Of a stretch of 64,000 nucleotides of DNA, positions 38,171 to 48,964 are shown one piece after another. Every line of letters begins with the position of its first letter. Position 1 is the first letter of the stretch. The notes under the pieces were generated by a model. It was given only the letters and a program-made list of their open reading frames with translations, made no database searches and had not been told where the DNA came from. The position numbers and the translations under genes were made by a program. The stretch is from positions 47,516 to 111,515 of the forward strand of contig WNNJ02002134.1 in the NCBI GenBank assembly GCA_012934845.2, read 5' to 3'. This DNA is from Pomphorhynchus laevis. Its lineage: Eukaryota; Acanthocephala; Palaeacanthocephala; Echinorhynchida; Pomphorhynchidae.

Positions 38171-38289
38171 TAGATAATTAACTGTCTATAATGTGTATAT
38201 TTTTATGAAGCATTTGCCTTATCGGTTTATGCAGTCTGATTAAAGCTGTTTAGGGTCTATTATTATCTGTCCTGTTTGTACGTGTATTA

Positions 38290-38295
38290 AATAAA
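38290..38295 (+). terminator. Poly(A) signal candidate of the kinase gene
   Basis: AATAAA 120 nt after the stop codon and before the minisatellite begins. No transcript evidence; other AATAAA hexamers occur nearby. Confidence 0.4.
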
Positions 38296-38484
38296 TTATC
38301 AGACGGCTGTTCTACATCCCTAAAGACCGTATTGGACATTGTATGATATAGCTATATACTTTAACTGTCTATTAGATTCATTTTTTGTTTTCTTTTGCGA
38401 TAAACAAAATATATTGACTTTGCTATTCATATTTTCAAAAATTAAAATTCTGTTTATTACATAAATTTTTGATAATGACCCATT

Positions 38485-41400
38485 ATTAATAAAGAATTAT
38501 TGGAACTTTACAAAAAAGATGGAAAAATTTGATTTGATATTTCGCTATCCTCTGTTAACATATTTAAAGAATTATTGAGTCTGAATCAAAGAATAAAAAA
38601 ATTGATTTGATATTTCGCTATCCTCTATTAGCATCTTTAAAGAATTATCGAATCTAGATCAAAGAAAAGAGGAAAATTTGATTTGATATTTCTTTATCCT
38701 CTGTTAGCATCTTTAAAGAAATATTGAATCTGATTAAAGAAATGAGGAAAATTTCATTTGATATTCCGCTAGCCTCTGTTAGCATCTTTAAAGAATTATT
38801 GGATCTGGATTAAAGAAAGGAGGAAAGTTTGATTTGATATTTCTTTATCCTCTGTTAGCATCTTTAAAGAATTATTACATCTAGATTAAAGAAAGAAGGA
38901 AAATTTGATTTGATATTTCACTATCCTCTCTTAACATATTTAAAGAATTATTGAATCTGGATTAAAGAAAGGAGGAAAATTTGATTTGACATTTCACTAT
39001 CCTCTGTTAACATCTTTAAGGAATTATTGAATCTGGATCAAAGAAAAGAGGAAAATTTTATTTGATATTTCGCTATCCTCTGTTAGCATCTTTAAAGAAT
39101 TATTAGATCTGGATTAAAGAAAGGAGGAAAGTTTGATTTGATATTTCTTTATCCTCTGTTAGCATCTTTAAAGAATTATTGGATCTGATTAAAGAAATGA
39201 GGAAAATTTTATTTGATATTCCGCTAACCTCTGTTACCATCTTTAAAGAATTATTTAATCTGGATCAAAGAAAAGAGGAAAATTTGATTTGATATTTCAC
39301 TATCATCTGTTAACATATTTAAAGAATTATTGAATCTGGATTAAAGAAAGGAGGAAAATTTGATTTGATATTTCACTATCCTCTGTTAACATATTTAAAG
39401 AATTATTACATCTGGATTAAAGAAAGAAGGAAAATTTGATTTGATATTTCGCTAGCCTCTGTTAGCATCTTTAAAGAATTATTGGATCTGGATTAAAAAA
39501 GGAGAAAAATTTGTTTTGATATTTCGCTAACCTCTGTTAGCATCTTTAAAGAATTATTGGATCTGATTAAAGAAAGGAGAAAAATTTGTTTTGATATTTC
39601 GCTATCCTCTGTTAGCATCTTTAAAGAATTATTGGATCTGGATTAAAGAAAGGAGGAAAATTTGATTTGATATTTCTCTATCCTCTGTTAGCATCTTTAA
39701 AGAATTGTTGGATCTGATTAAAGAAATGAGGAAAATTTTATTTGATATTTCGCTAGCCTCTGTTAGCATCTTTAAAGAATTATTGGATCTGGATTAAAGA
39801 AAGGAGGAAAATTTGATTTGATATTTCGCTATCCTCTGTTAGCATCTTTAAAGAATTGTTGGATCTGATAAAAGAAATGAGGAAAATTTTATTTGATATT
39901 TCTTTATCCTCTGTTAGCATCTTTAAAGAATTGTTGGATCTGATTAAAGAAATGAGGAAAATTTGATTTGATATTTCGCTATCCTCTGTTAGCATCTTTA
40001 AAGAATTGTTGGATCTGATTAAAGAAATGAGGAAAATTTTATTTGATATTTCTTTATCCTCTGTTAGCATCTTTAAAGAATTGTTGGATCTGATTAAAGA
40101 AATGAGGAAAATTTTATTTGATATTTCTTTATCCTCTGTTAGCATCTTTAAAGAATTGTTGGATCTGATTAAAGAAATGAGGAAAATTTCATTTGATATT
40201 CCGCTAGCCTCTGTTACCATCTTTAAAGAATTATTTAATCTGGATCAAAGAAAGGAGGAAAATTTTATTTGATATTTCTTTATCCTCTGTTAGCATCTTT
40301 AAAGAATTGTTGGATCTGGATTAAAGAAAGGAACAAAATTTGATTTGATATTTCGCTATCCTCTATTAGCATCTTTAAAGAATTGTTGGATCTGATTAAA
40401 GAAATGAGGAAAATTTTATTTGATATTTCTTTATCCTCTGTTAGCATCTTTAAAGAATTGTTGGATCTGATTAAAGAAATGAGGAAAATTTTATTTGATA
40501 TTTCTTTATCCTCTGTTAGCATCTTGAAAGAATTGTTGGATCTGATTAAAGAAATGAGGAAAATTTCATTTGATATTCCGCTAGCCTCTGTTACCATCTT
40601 TAAAGAATTATTTAATCTGGATCAAAGAAAGGAGGAAAATTTTATTTGATATTTCTTTATCCTCTGTTAGCATCTTTAAAGAATTATTACATCTAGATTA
40701 AAGAAAGGAGGAAAATTTGATTTGATATTTCACTATCCTCTCTTAACATATTTAAAGAATTATTGAATCTGGATTAAAGAAAGGAGGAAAATTTGATTTG
40801 ACATTTCACTATCCTCTGTTAACATCTTTAAGGAATTATTGAATCTGGATCAAAGAAAAGAGGAAAATTTGATTTGATATTTCACTAACCTCTGTTAGCA
40901 TCTTTAAAGAATTATTACATCTAGATTAAAGAAAGGAGGAAAATTTGATTTGATATTTTACTATCCTCTGTTAACATATCTTAAGAATTATTGGATCTGG
41001 ATTAAAGAAAGGAGGAAAATTTAATTTAATATTTCGCTATCCTCTGTTAGCATCTTTAAAGAATTATTGGATCTGGATTAAAGAAAGGAGGAAAATTTGT
41101 TTTGATATTTCGCTAACCTCTGTTAGCATCTTTAAAGAATTATTGGATCTGATAAAAGAAATGAGGAAAATTTTATTTGATATTTCTTTATCCTCTGTTA
41201 GCATCTTTAAAGAATTGTTGGATCTGATTAAAGAAATGAGGAAAATTTGATTTGATATTTCGCTATCCTCTGTTAGCATCTTTAAAGAATTGTTGGATCT
41301 GATTAAAGAAATGAGGAAAATTTTATTTGATATTTCTTTATCCTCTGTTAGCATCTTTAAAGAATTGTTGGATCTGATTAAAGAAATGAGGAAAATTTTA

Positions 41401-42345
41401 TTTGATATTTCTTTATCCTCTGTTAGCATCTTTAAAGAATTGTTGGATCTGATTAAAGAAATGAGGAAAATTTCATTTGATATTCCGCTAGCCTCTGTTA
41501 GCATCTTTAAAGAATTATTACATCTAGATTAAAGAAAGGAGGAAAATTTAATTTAATATTTCGCTATCCTCTGTTAGCATCTTTAAAGAATTATTGGATC
41601 TGGATTAAAGAAAGGAGGAAAATTTGTTTTGATATTTCGCTAACCTCTGTTAGCATCTTTAAAGAATTATTGGATCTGATTAAAGAAAGGAGGAAAATTT
41701 GATTTGATATTTCTCTATCCTCTGTTAGCATCTTTAAAGAATTGTTGGATCTGATTAAAGAAATGAGGAAAATTTTATTTGATATTTCGCTAGCCTCTGT
41801 TAGCATCTTTAAAGAATTATTGGATCTGGATTAAAGAAAGGAGGAAAATTTGTTTTGATATTTCGCTAACCTCTGTTAGCATCTTTAAAGAATTATTGGA
41901 TCTGATTAAAGAAAGGAGAAAAATTTGTTTTGATATTTCGCTATCCTCTGTTAGCATCTTTAAAGAATTATTGGATCTAGATTAAAGAAAGGAGGAAAAT
42001 TTGATTTGATATTTCGCTATCCTCTGTTAGCATCTTTAAAGAATTATTGGATCTGGATTAAAGAAAGGAGAAAAATTTGTTTTGATATTTCGCTAACCTC
42101 TACTAGCATCTTTAAAGAATTATTAATTCTGGATTAAAGAAAGGAGGAAAATTTTATTTGATATTTCGCTATCCTCTGTTAGCATCTTTAAAGAATTATT
42201 GGATCTGGATCAAAGAAAGGAGGACAATTTGATTTGATATTTCACTAGCCTCTATTAGCATCTTTAAAGAATTATTGGATTTGGATTAAAGAAAGGAGGA
42301 AAATTTGATTTGATATTTCACTATCCTCTGTTAGCATCTTTAACG
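38485..42345. repeat. Minisatellite, about 51 units of 75/76 bp
   Basis: The unit contains CATCTTTAAAGAATTATTGG, then GGATTAAAGAAAGGAGGAAA, then TTTGATTTGATATTTCGCTA and TCCTCTGTTAG. Two length classes occur: 76 bp, and a 75-bp class with CTGATTAAAGAAATGAGG. Runs of the 75-bp class lie at about 39,840-40,220, 40,380-40,600 and 41,150-41,500. Since 75 is 25 codons, they give open frames on both strands with a 25-residue period. Segments recur at spacings of about 5 and 17 units, showing higher-order amplification. No start context or splice sites support a protein. Confidence 0.95.
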
Positions 42346-42494
42346 AATTAATTACTTTATTTCATTAATATAATCTTAATACAAAAAAAAATGAAATTAT
42401 AAAATTATAAAAATATTGTTTTTGGTCCAAAAAGAAAAAATAAATGTATTGGATTTTTATGAATCCAATTTTTATGTATATGTATTTTGATATT

Positions 42495-42600
42495 TTAAAA
42501 TATTAATTTTTATGAATTGACTAAATAAATAACAGGCGTTGTATTTGAATAAGGAATAAATCTCATCAGGAGAAACTGCTATGTCATCAGGTTTAGGCCC
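42495..42600 (-). repeat. Dispersed repeat M, copy 7 (partial)
   Basis: Minus orientation: TATGAATTGACTAAATAAAT, then GGAGAAACTGCTATGTCATC. Followed by AT-rich sequence and a second ACTGCTATGCTATCAGGTTT near 42,638. Confidence 0.55.
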
Positions 42601-42683
42601 CTATTGAAATTTGATTATTTCATCATTTTTGATTAAAACTGCTATGCTATCAGGTTTGCAAACATTAGATGTTTGCCTTAGAT

Positions 42684-42773
42684 GTCGTATATGAGATAAA
42701 ATGTAAAGAATGTGGTGCAACCTACGTAGGTCAGACTAAACGATAATTACACCTCAGAATAAAAAACCATGAT
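42684..42773 (+). mobile_element. Penelope-like element scrap, GIY-YIG endonuclease
   Basis: In one frame: VVYEIKCKECGATYVGQTKR, then LHLRIKNHD after a stop. This is the core of the GIY-YIG nuclease of Penelope-like retroelements, with the paired Tyr motifs (VYEI, TYVG), the C-x2-C pair and the catalytic Arg region. About 30 codons remain. It is flanked by M repeats in opposite orientations (42,495 and 42,775). Confidence 0.65.
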
Positions 42774-42774
42774 A

Positions 42775-42995
42775 ATATAGCAGTTCCTCTTGATGACCTA
42801 TTATCCTTATTCTTATACATCGTCTGTTATTTATCAGTCAATTCATAAAAATTGACGTTTATTTTAAATTTCAATTTTCAATTTTAACTTTATATAAGTT
42901 GGATAAAATTTTATATAATTATTTATTATCTATCTTTATTTTTGACTTATATATTATAAAATACGTAGACTTAGTTATCTGATAGCATACTAGTA
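42775..42995 (+). repeat. Dispersed repeat M, copy 8 (right part)
   Basis: Begins at the right stem arm (ATAATATAGCAGTTCC) and ends at AATACGTAGACTTAGTTATC. Confidence 0.6.
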
Positions 42996-43120
42996 TAGCA
43001 CAATGCAAAATTTAAGGAGCTAATTGGTAAGGGGATTGTTGTTAAGATTGCTCGGTTATTCAATCGAGTTTCGCTTTCCTTTGTAATGTCGAATTCAGGC
43101 ACATAAACGCGATGTAGTGT

Positions 43121-43179
43121 TCGCTTTAAATAAAATTAATTTTTTTTCCGAAGGAAGAATCTAATTTTATTTAAAGCGA
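43121..43179. repeat. Perfect 18-bp hairpin
   Basis: TCGCTTTAAATAAAATTA (43,121-43,138) pairs with 43,162-43,179 around 23 nt. Confidence 0.75.
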
Positions 43180-43262
43180 CATTTTATTCATGAAATTGTA
43201 TTCTAAAAAATGCTTAATTTAATAATATTCGCTTAAAACCAAATAAAATACTTCCATAAGTT

Positions 43263-44105
43263 AGGGAAGTATGTATTTTTTAAATTCGACAAAATAGCAT
43301 CCCTTCCAAAAAAATAAATATCAATGTCAATGATACTGTTATTCATTAACAATCTGTGATAATGAATAACAATAAATTGTACAATTGATAAAATATTATT
43401 CGTAAATTAAATAATAATATCGATCGCTACAATCAATTTCACTCGCATTTTAATTAAAGGAAGACCATAATGGGTAAGTCTACCTATTTTATAATATGTA
43501 AAATCAAAAATAAAGATAAATAATGTTATAATATTTTATACAATTTATATTTGTATAAAGTAGAAATTTAAAATTTAAAATAAAGTCAAATTTATGATGA
43601 ATTGACAAAATAACAAAATATGTATAACCATAAAAATTGAGGTCATCATGAGGAACTGATATGTTATCATGTTTCGACCTCTATTCCTCGACCCAAAATA
43701 GAAGAGAGCCGAATACATGCTAATGACGTATTTTCTCTGATGAAATTTGATTAACTACTTTATCTTAATACAAATTTATTATCCGAATTTATTATTCGTA
43801 TCTTATTCTAACACAAAGCACATCGTTTATTATCCATAAATATTTTCCGCTTATTCTAATACAAAAGAATATGGCCTTTCAATTTCACCTGATCGTTCCG
43901 TAATAACATAAATCAGAAATAAATTTTCGTTCATTATTTTATTCGTTCCGTTATTTTTTGCTTTATTTGGTCACTAGCGATTAAGAGTTCAATATTGTGA
44001 ATAAAATATTATTTAATATTATAGGGAAGTATGTATTTTTTAAATTTGACAAAATAGCATCCCTCCCAAAAAATAAATATATCAATCTGTGATAATGAAT
44101 AATAA
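43263..44105. repeat. Direct repeats bracketing an M copy
   Basis: AGGGAAGTATGTATTTTTTA.. at 43,263-43,372 recurs at 44,023-44,105 with small deletions. M copy 9 sits between them. Too long for a target-site duplication; more likely copies of another repeat or a segmental duplication. Confidence 0.65.
43465..43850 (-). repeat. Dispersed repeat M, copy 9
   Basis: Full-length minus-strand copy, from the AAGTCTACCTATTTTATAA end to TTATTATCCATAAATA. The stem is near 43,645-43,695 (GAACTGATATGTTATCATG). Confidence 0.65.
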
Positions 44106-44214
44106 ATAAATAAAATAATAAATCAAAATTTAATAATTAGATAATAAATAATTGCAAATAATTGTTATCAATAACTTATATAAAGTAATATAAATAACTT
44201 ATATAAGTTATTAA

Positions 44215-44250
44215 ATGTGTGGCTTTGCCGTCCCTAGCAAAGCCACACAT
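44215..44250. repeat. Perfect 14-bp hairpin at the LINE 5' junction
   Basis: ATGTGTGGCTTTGC (44,215-44,228) pairs with GCAAAGCCACACAT (44,237-44,250) around 8 nt. The right arm is LINE coding sequence (SKATHM). Confidence 0.9.
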
Positions 44251-45194
44251 ATGAACTTGGCACCAAATGAATTCGTTGTGCTACTACGTCTTTGGTTAGG
44301 GTTGTCTCTCTGGAACAGTGATTATCGATGCAGACGCTGCCTTAGGATGGCAGACAAATTCGGCTTCCACGCCTTAACATGTCAGTTTGGAGGCCACCCT
44401 GGAATTCGACATGATAGCTTGAGGGATACAGTCTTTCAAGCAGCGGTTTCTGATGGATTGAGTGTGGCAAAGGAGGTATCCAACCTAGTTCGTGGTTTGC
44501 GAGAGAGAGACCGGCGGACATTTCATTTTATAAGGACCCTCCTTTAGCAGTTGATTTTGCCGTAACTAACCCACAACAAAATGCTTATATTTCCATGGCT
44601 TCTGAGATCCCTGGCTATGCCGCAAGCAAGTATGCCACCTGTGTCAAGGAAAGGAAATATAAACGCAAATTAGAGGAGAATGGATACAGTTTTACGGCAG
44701 CAGTTGTTGAAACTTACGGAGGATGGAACCCACAAGGGGAAAAGCTAATTCGTTTCATTGCTCGTTCTATGTCATGTAGAAACGGTACCCCGTATTGCAG
44801 CACAGCGGGTCAGTTATTTCAGCGCGTGTCCGTCGCACTGATGAGAGGAAATGCAAAAGCGATCCTCAAAAGTCTTGACGAGATGGGCCAACCCTTACTA
44901 GAGAAAAGTCTTGGATATTGTGACGACCCACCTCCGCGACTCTTTTCTATGAGCAACTTTGCACAGCCCGAGGCTCAGTCAGTTGAAATAGTTCATGACT
45001 CCAATATTCGGTCAGCTTCCGTCGTCAAAGGCGACCATTCTGAGGTTGACATGCCTGTCCTGCAACTCATGTCTCCACGACGACCTTCGGCATATCACTC
45101 AACATCTAAACAATCATATAATGCTTCTTTGTCACTTCAGCAATCACCAACAATTAAGGAGGGGTTGATATCGCATCAACCGAATATTGATTAA
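44229..45194 (+). pseudogene. LINE ORF2 C-terminal part (zinc motif and nuclease-like tail)
   Basis: The first frame (to 44,547) carries SKATHMNLAPNEF..LRLWLGL, then C-R-R-C and FHALTCQFGGHPGIRHDSLRD, a Cys/His motif of animal LINEs. At about 44,523-44,545 a frameshift moves to the second frame: YKDPPLAVDFAVTNP, then KYATCVKERKYK, VVETYGGWNPQG and LMRGNAKAILKS. The D..DF.VT..P....K..KY order resembles a restriction-like nuclease fold; that is inference. LINE similarity ends near 44,930. The remaining 80 or so residues, to the TAA at 45,192, match nothing I recognise. Confidence 0.7.
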
Positions 45195-46576
45195 CATATT
45201 GATGGAACTGCAACATTATCCAGATTACCACTTGCACCATTTTCGAGCTTTCCATTTGGAAATTCAAATTTTAATGAAATACAACAAAATATTTTTGGCA
45301 CTATTCAGACTAATCCACATGTAATTCAAAATCTTCTAAGTAATAATTTGGCTCAAGGACTTATGAGTAATCATGCATTGCTTAGTTTAATTAACCTTAA
45401 CAATCCACAAATGCAAAGAGTGAGGGAGCAGAACCACGAGGTTTCACAATTCGTTAACAATTCGGATTTAATGCTTCAAACAATGGAAATGATTCGTAAT
45501 CCTACAACTATACAGGAAATTACGAGAAACCATGATAGAGCCCTGATTAACCTTGAGAGTTTACCGAGCGGATATAATGTTCGACAGAGAATTTATCGCG
45601 ATTTTCAAGAACCAATGCTTAATGTGGCACATGAGCAGTTTGACGATAACCCTCTGAATACTAATTCTAGCTCATATAGTACAGCTAACACTAGTCAAGT
45701 AGGAACTAAAAATACAAACCTCCTGCCAAACCCGGGGGCATCTCAGAATACTACATTTCAAATCGATTCGTCTAGATCACATGTATCTAATTCAAACTGT
45801 TTAGAGTCGCCTTTGCAACCTACGTTAAGCGAAAACACTAATCGGTATTCTACGATGAACCCTCAACAATTATTAGTAGGCGCTGCTGAAAATCCTCGCA
45901 TGTTAATCGACATGTTGCGGGCATCCAGTTTTAACCCAAACATGGATAATTCTGTCCGCGATCCTGTTATTCTACTTAATCTGCTGCGTACATATGAATT
46001 TATACAGGACGAAAGACAAAGAGAACAAGTACATCGTGTAATTCATGAGTTTATAAGTCAGTGGTCAATACCTGAAATTCGTGCTCTATGCACAAATACT
46101 CGAACATTGAGGACGATTGTACAAATTCTACAGAACCTAATTCGTTTTAGGGATACATCCCCACAAGTATATTCACATTGATATCTTCAAATATAAGCGA
46201 TCTAGTCGATAATCAAATGAATAGTCAACCGACTTCATCTGATGTGGATTCTATTCGATCACAAAGCAATAGACAAAGAGCTTATGCAACAACAGTATTT
46301 CAAAATTTACAATACTCAAATCAAGATTATACTGCTTCGTTGTTTCAACCATTAGATCGTCTTAATCTCCAGCAACATCAGCCGACAAATCAACAACCAA
46401 ATCAAATTCAAAAACAACTTTATGCATCCGAACTTGTACAAATGCAGACAGTGGGATTCCATAGCCGTGATACTAATCTTGAAGCGCTTGCTGCATCTAT
46501 GGGGGACGCAAAAATGGCTGTAGAACGTAATGAAGACTCGACTTTTATTTGTATTTTATTAAACTTACTCTATTAA
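45195..46576 (+). pseudogene. Ubiquilin-like sequence without UBL domain, intronless
   Basis: Directly after the TAA at 45,192 and in the same frame, sequence is open to 46,181. It has ubiquilin STI1-type features: FNEIQQNIFGTIQTNPHVIQ, then NNPQMQRVREQNHEVSQF, NPTTIQEITRNHDRALINLE and YRDFQEPMLNVAHEQF, followed by a Ser/Asn-rich linker and a second STI1-like block at about 45,850-46,160. The frame changes near 46,180. The next frame (46,178-46,576) ends with a UBA-like block, MQTVGFHSRDTNLEALAAS..GDAKMAVER, where the usual MGF loop is VGF. Ubiquilins carry ubiquitinated clients to the proteasome with an N-terminal UBL and C-terminal UBA; the UBL is missing here. The lack of introns, one stop and one frameshift suggest a decayed retrocopy. 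A live divergent gene with an upstream UBL exon is less likely but not excluded. Confidence 0.75.
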
Positions 46577-46614
46577 TTGTATAAGTATTGTACTTATATA
46601 AGTTATATTTTAAC

Positions 46615-46720
46615 ATATATAAAGTTAAAATAAAAAATTGAAATTTAAAATAAAAGTCAATTTTTATGAATTTACTAATAAATAACAGACGTGGTGTCAT
46701 AATTAGGATTAGACAATTAA
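46615..46720 (-). repeat. Dispersed repeat M, copy 10 (partial)
   Basis: Minus orientation: AATTGAAATTTAAAATAAAA then AATTTACTAATAAATAACAG. Confidence 0.5.
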
Positions 46721-47241
46721 AGGTGTTCCAATAGAAGGAATTTCTAATAATTTTTATTCAATAAGAGAACAAATTTATCCAGATAACCTTATTCTTAACA
46801 AAACCAATATTAATGATACAGAAGGTATATATCTAGATATGAACATTAAATTAACATTAACTAAAACTACTATTAATTTTTATCGTAAAGATGACATTTA
46901 AATTTAAAAAGGACTTATTTTTGAATGAGCATTTATGCATACCATATTTAAAATATTTACATCATAGCTTTTTTAAATAAGTGAACAAATTTATCCAGGT
47001 AGCCTTATTCTATAAAAGATAAAGAATATATATACATATATAGTAAGTATAAATTAAAATCAATTTATAAGCTACTTCCGGTTGAGATCACGAATATATA
47101 TAATATATATTATATTTACGCATATTTATTTTAAAAAATACGTGTATATTTATTGTGTATACATATATAATAATTAAATTAAATTAATAAAACCGGAAAA
47201 AGCTTTGATAAATTGTCTGAGCGTAAGCCTGAGACAATGTC
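46720..47241. other. AT-rich, no gene seen
   Basis: Contains AGAACAAATTTATCCAGATA and a close copy some 200 bp later (GTGAACAAATTTATCCAGGT). Otherwise unremarkable. Confidence 0.4.
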
Positions 47242-48960
47242 TGAGCGTAAGTCTCAGACAATTAAGCAAAGTGTCGGAAACGTCTTTATTAACAATGTCA
47301 CACAGGCAACTGAAACGACCATTGAGTACTTCATTCTACTGATGAGTGTTGCCGGGTACTCATTAATCGTCTAGAAGTGACATGGTGACTGAAAGTCGTG
47401 AATCAAAGTCCAGTTAAACAAACAACACCATTTTATATAAATGCCGTATTTCGAAAGAAATCTTGGGCCGTTGTTTACTCAGCACATCCGTGCACTATGC
47501 TATTATACCTGCCGTATCCATTTAGGATCCAACGAGTGCAGCGACAATTCAGCAACAACATCTGCCTAGTGTTTAAGGATGGTCCGCACAGCAATTCGAT
47601 CTGGTTAAGAGCGTAAGCCTCAGACAATTAAGCAAAGTGTCGGAAACGCCTTTATTCACAATGTCACACAGGCAACCGAAACGACCAGTGTGTACCTCAT
47701 TCTACTGATGAATGTTGCCGGGTACTCATCATTTCGATGCTGAAGTGGTCGTCTAGAAGTGACATGGTGATTAAAAGTCGTGAATCGAAGTCCAGTCTAT
47801 CAAGCAACACCATTTAGTATAAATGCCGTATTTCGTAAGAAATCCTGGACCGTTGTCTACTCAGCACATCCGTGCACTACTATTATACCTGCCGTATCCA
47901 TTTAGGATCCAACGATTGCAGCGACAATTCAGCAACAACATCTGCCTAGTGTTTAAGGATGGTCCGCACAGCAATTCGATCTGGTTAAGAGCGTAAGCCT
48001 CAGACAATTAAGCAAAGTGTCGGAAACGCTTTTATTCACAATGTCACACAGGCAACCGAAACGACCAGTGTGTACCTCATTCTACTGATGAGTGTTGCCG
48101 GGTACTCATCATTTCGATGCTGAAGTGGTCGTCTAGAAGTGACATGGTGACTGAAAGTCGTGAATCGAAGTCCAGTCTATCAAGCAACACCATTTAGTAT
48201 AAATGCCGAATTTCGTAAGAAATCCTGGACCGTTGTCTACTCAGCACATCCGTGCACTACTATTATACCTGCCGTATCCATTTAGGACACAACAAGTGCA
48301 GCGACAATTCAACAAAAGCTCTGCCTAGTGCCTAAGGATGGTCCGCACAGCAATTCGATCTGGTTAAGAGCGTAAGCCTCAGACAATTAAGCAAAGTGTC
48401 GGAAACGCCTTTATTCACAATGTCACACAGGCAACCGAAACGACCAGTGTGTACCTCATTCTACTGATGAGTGTTGCCGGGTACTCATCATTTCGATGCT
48501 GAAGTGGTCGTCTAGAAGTGACATGGTAACTGAAAGTCGTGAAGCGAAGTTCAATCTACCAAGCAACACCATTTAGTAAAAATGCCGCATTTGGTAGGAA
48601 ATCATGGACCGTTGTTTACTCAGCACAATCGTGAACTACTATTATACATGACGTATTTATTAAGGATTCAACGAGTGCAACGACAATTCAGCAACAATCT
48701 CTGACTAGTGTTTAAATATGGTCCGCACAGCAATTCGATCCGATTAAGAGCGTAAGCCTCAGACAATTAAGCAGTGTCGGAAACGCCTTAATTCACAATG
48801 TCACACAGGCAACCGAAACGACCAGTGAACACTTCATTCTACTGATGAGTGTTGTCGGGTACTCAGTGGTCGTCTAGAAGTGACATGGTGACATGAATGC
48901 CGTATTACGTAAGAAATCCTGGACCGTTGTCTACAGAGCACATCCGTGCACCTTTATTAT
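47242..48960. repeat. Satellite array, about 4.5 units of 380 bp
   Basis: Units begin GCGTAAGCCTCAGACAATTA at 47,611, 47,991, 48,370 and 48,750, with a divergent first unit from 47,242 and a shortened last one. Middle units are nearly identical; outer units are more diverged, as expected from unequal exchange. Each unit carries CTGATGAGT..ACTCATC, a 7-bp stem around a GTTGCCGGGT loop (third unit 48,087-48,110), damaged in the second unit. The open frame at 47,398-47,616 is an accident of the repeat. Confidence 0.95.
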
Positions 48961-48964
48961 TGCA

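Larger units (their letters stand above)
44212..46591 (+). mobile_element. LINE-ubiquilin chimeric insertion flanked by a 15-bp repeat
   Basis: ACTTATATAAGTTAT occurs just before (44,197-44,211) and just after (46,592-46,606) this segment, as a target-site duplication would. The repeat is itself palindromic and AT-rich, and a similar block lies near 44,171, so chance is not excluded. Inside, in order: a 14-bp inverted repeat (44,215-44,250), the 3' part of a LINE ORF2, and a ubiquilin-like sequence lacking its N-terminal domain. No poly(A) tail is seen. Simplest reading: one retrotransposition event from a chimeric RNA, by read-through or template switching. Confidence 0.5.

Noticed and set aside
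39780-41806. Open frames of 71-146 residues on both strands in the minisatellite as genes
   Set aside because: They follow from unit length being a multiple of three in some runs; both strands are open equally and no start or splice context exists.
38485-42345. CRISPR-like array
   Set aside because: Units repeat head to tail without unique spacers, and the DNA is animal.
47242-48960. CTGATGAG in the 380-bp satellite as a hammerhead ribozyme core
   Set aside because: No correctly placed GAAA and no pairing that closes the three stems on either strand; the bases form a simple hairpin instead.
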